20,815 bases of DNA, taken from Didymodactylos carnosus. Its lineage: Eukaryota; Rotifera; Eurotatoria; Philodinida; Philodinidae. Made by a program: the position numbers and the translations under genes. The notes beneath the pieces are model-generated. The model ran no database searches. It worked only from the letters and a program-made list of their open reading frames with translations, and was not told the DNA's origin. Of the stretch, positions 20,241 to 20,815 are shown in pieces; the stretch's first letter is position 1, and each line of letters opens with the position of its first letter. Where the stretch lies: positions 1 through 20,815 of the forward strand of contig CAJNOQ010003275.1 in assembly GCA_905250885.1 (NCBI GenBank). Direction: 5' to 3'.

Positions 20241-20642
20241 TACCAGTTTCAACTTTCTAAACCATTTTAATGAGCTTTCGTACTAACGTCAACACTTGAC
20301 AGTGATTGGAGGAAGTTACATTTAAAGCTGAAACTTTGGGTGTAAAGGTTAGCGACTATCGGGAAGCTGAGAAGAGAGCAATCCAATTGATCAAAGTTCT
20401 TTTGAGCAATTTTGATAATGAAAATGCACTCAAATACGTTATCGATAGAGATGGACGGAACTAATCCCGTCCAGCTCCGATAGCCTCTGATCAAGATAAG
20501 CTAAAACGAAATCAATTTCCATACTTTACAACATTTACACTACAAGTTTCAGCTTTAAATGTCCCTTCCTCTGATCAGATCAGTGTTAAGTTTTGACGTT
20601 GATGTACGTGAAAAATCGTTAAAATGGTTTAATAAACTGGTA
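20241..20642. mobile_element. 402-bp diverged foldback element
   Basis: A left arm of about 115 bp from 20241 (TACCAGTTT, AAACCATTTTAA, AACGTCAA, CATTTAAAGCTGAAACTT) is inverted at 20529-20642 with scattered mismatches and small gaps. The centre holds a hairpin, GACGG with CCGTC, near 20454-20471. A plus-strand frame between about 20307 and 20463 is open for about 52 codons and partly overlaps the left arm. No known domain was recognised. It resembles an older non-autonomous inverted-repeat element. Confidence 0.6.
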
Positions 20643-20815
20643 GTGACTGAACAGGTTATTAACGGATCGTTTATAGATCATCAAGACCATCTTTACATCG
20701 TGTAACTGGAGCTGTTTTACACTTTTTTCCGCAAGGAAATAATTGTAACTTGATTTGAAGAAAATTTAGTGTTATATGTGACAGAAATATAAGCATCCAA
20801 AACAGATCAAAATTG

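Larger units (their letters stand above)
19871..20815 (+). other. Start of a long phosphatase intron, running off the window
   Basis: Donor GTATGA at 19871 interrupts the D2 domain after RDT. The expected D2 continuation is not found by 20815, so the intron is longer than 945 bp. Most of what is visible consists of two nested inverted-repeat structures (19928-20156 and 20241-20642). Confidence 0.75.

Overview
The window looks like a piece of an animal nuclear genome. The DNA is A+T-rich, and genes are cut into many short GT-AG exons with introns mostly of 54-115 bp. The two recognisable proteins are an axonemal dynein heavy chain and a tandem-domain protein tyrosine phosphatase. Compact introns, low G+C and scattered small foldback elements fit a bdelloid rotifer or similar small invertebrate, but the species assignment is inference and nothing here proves it. 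No tRNA, rRNA, CRISPR array, prokaryotic operon or autonomous transposon coding region was found.

Layout. Positions 1-1128 are non-coding, most likely part of a large intron. The first 720 bp form an array rich in the palindrome AACGCGTT with a duplicated unit of about 105 bp. Positions 1129-9371 (+) hold the last 22 exons of an axonemal dynein heavy chain of the outer-arm beta class (DNAH9/DNAH11/DNAH17-like). The spliced frame stays open for 1240 codons, from the end of the microtubule-binding domain through stalk helix CC2, AAA5, AAA6 and the C-terminal domain to a natural stop. Several introns are long (748, 1050, 1166 bp), and one carries a 157-bp foldback element. A probable poly(A) signal lies about 200 bp after the stop.

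Positions 9372-12172 are intergenic or unassigned. They contain an imperfect 44-bp tandem repeat and a strong 76-nt hairpin. A 222-bp candidate exon (12173-12394) has a hydrophobic segment and good splice sites but no assigned gene. Positions 13306-20815 (+) hold a tandem-domain protein tyrosine phosphatase truncated by the window end. Two disordered Asn/Ser/Gln-rich exons (13306-14473) may form its N-terminus. After a 2.9-kb gap with a near-perfect 113-bp inverted repeat, another disordered exon (17382-17708) leads into a complete, apparently catalytic D1 domain and the start of D2. The last 945 bp are an intron with two nested foldback structures. The joined frame is consistent over 901 codons, but it remains open whether 13306-14473 and 17382 onward are one gene or two.

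The two genes have no obvious functional link. Dynein powers ciliary beating, and the phosphatase is a signalling enzyme. The main unexplained content is the non-coding foldback and palindromic structure.
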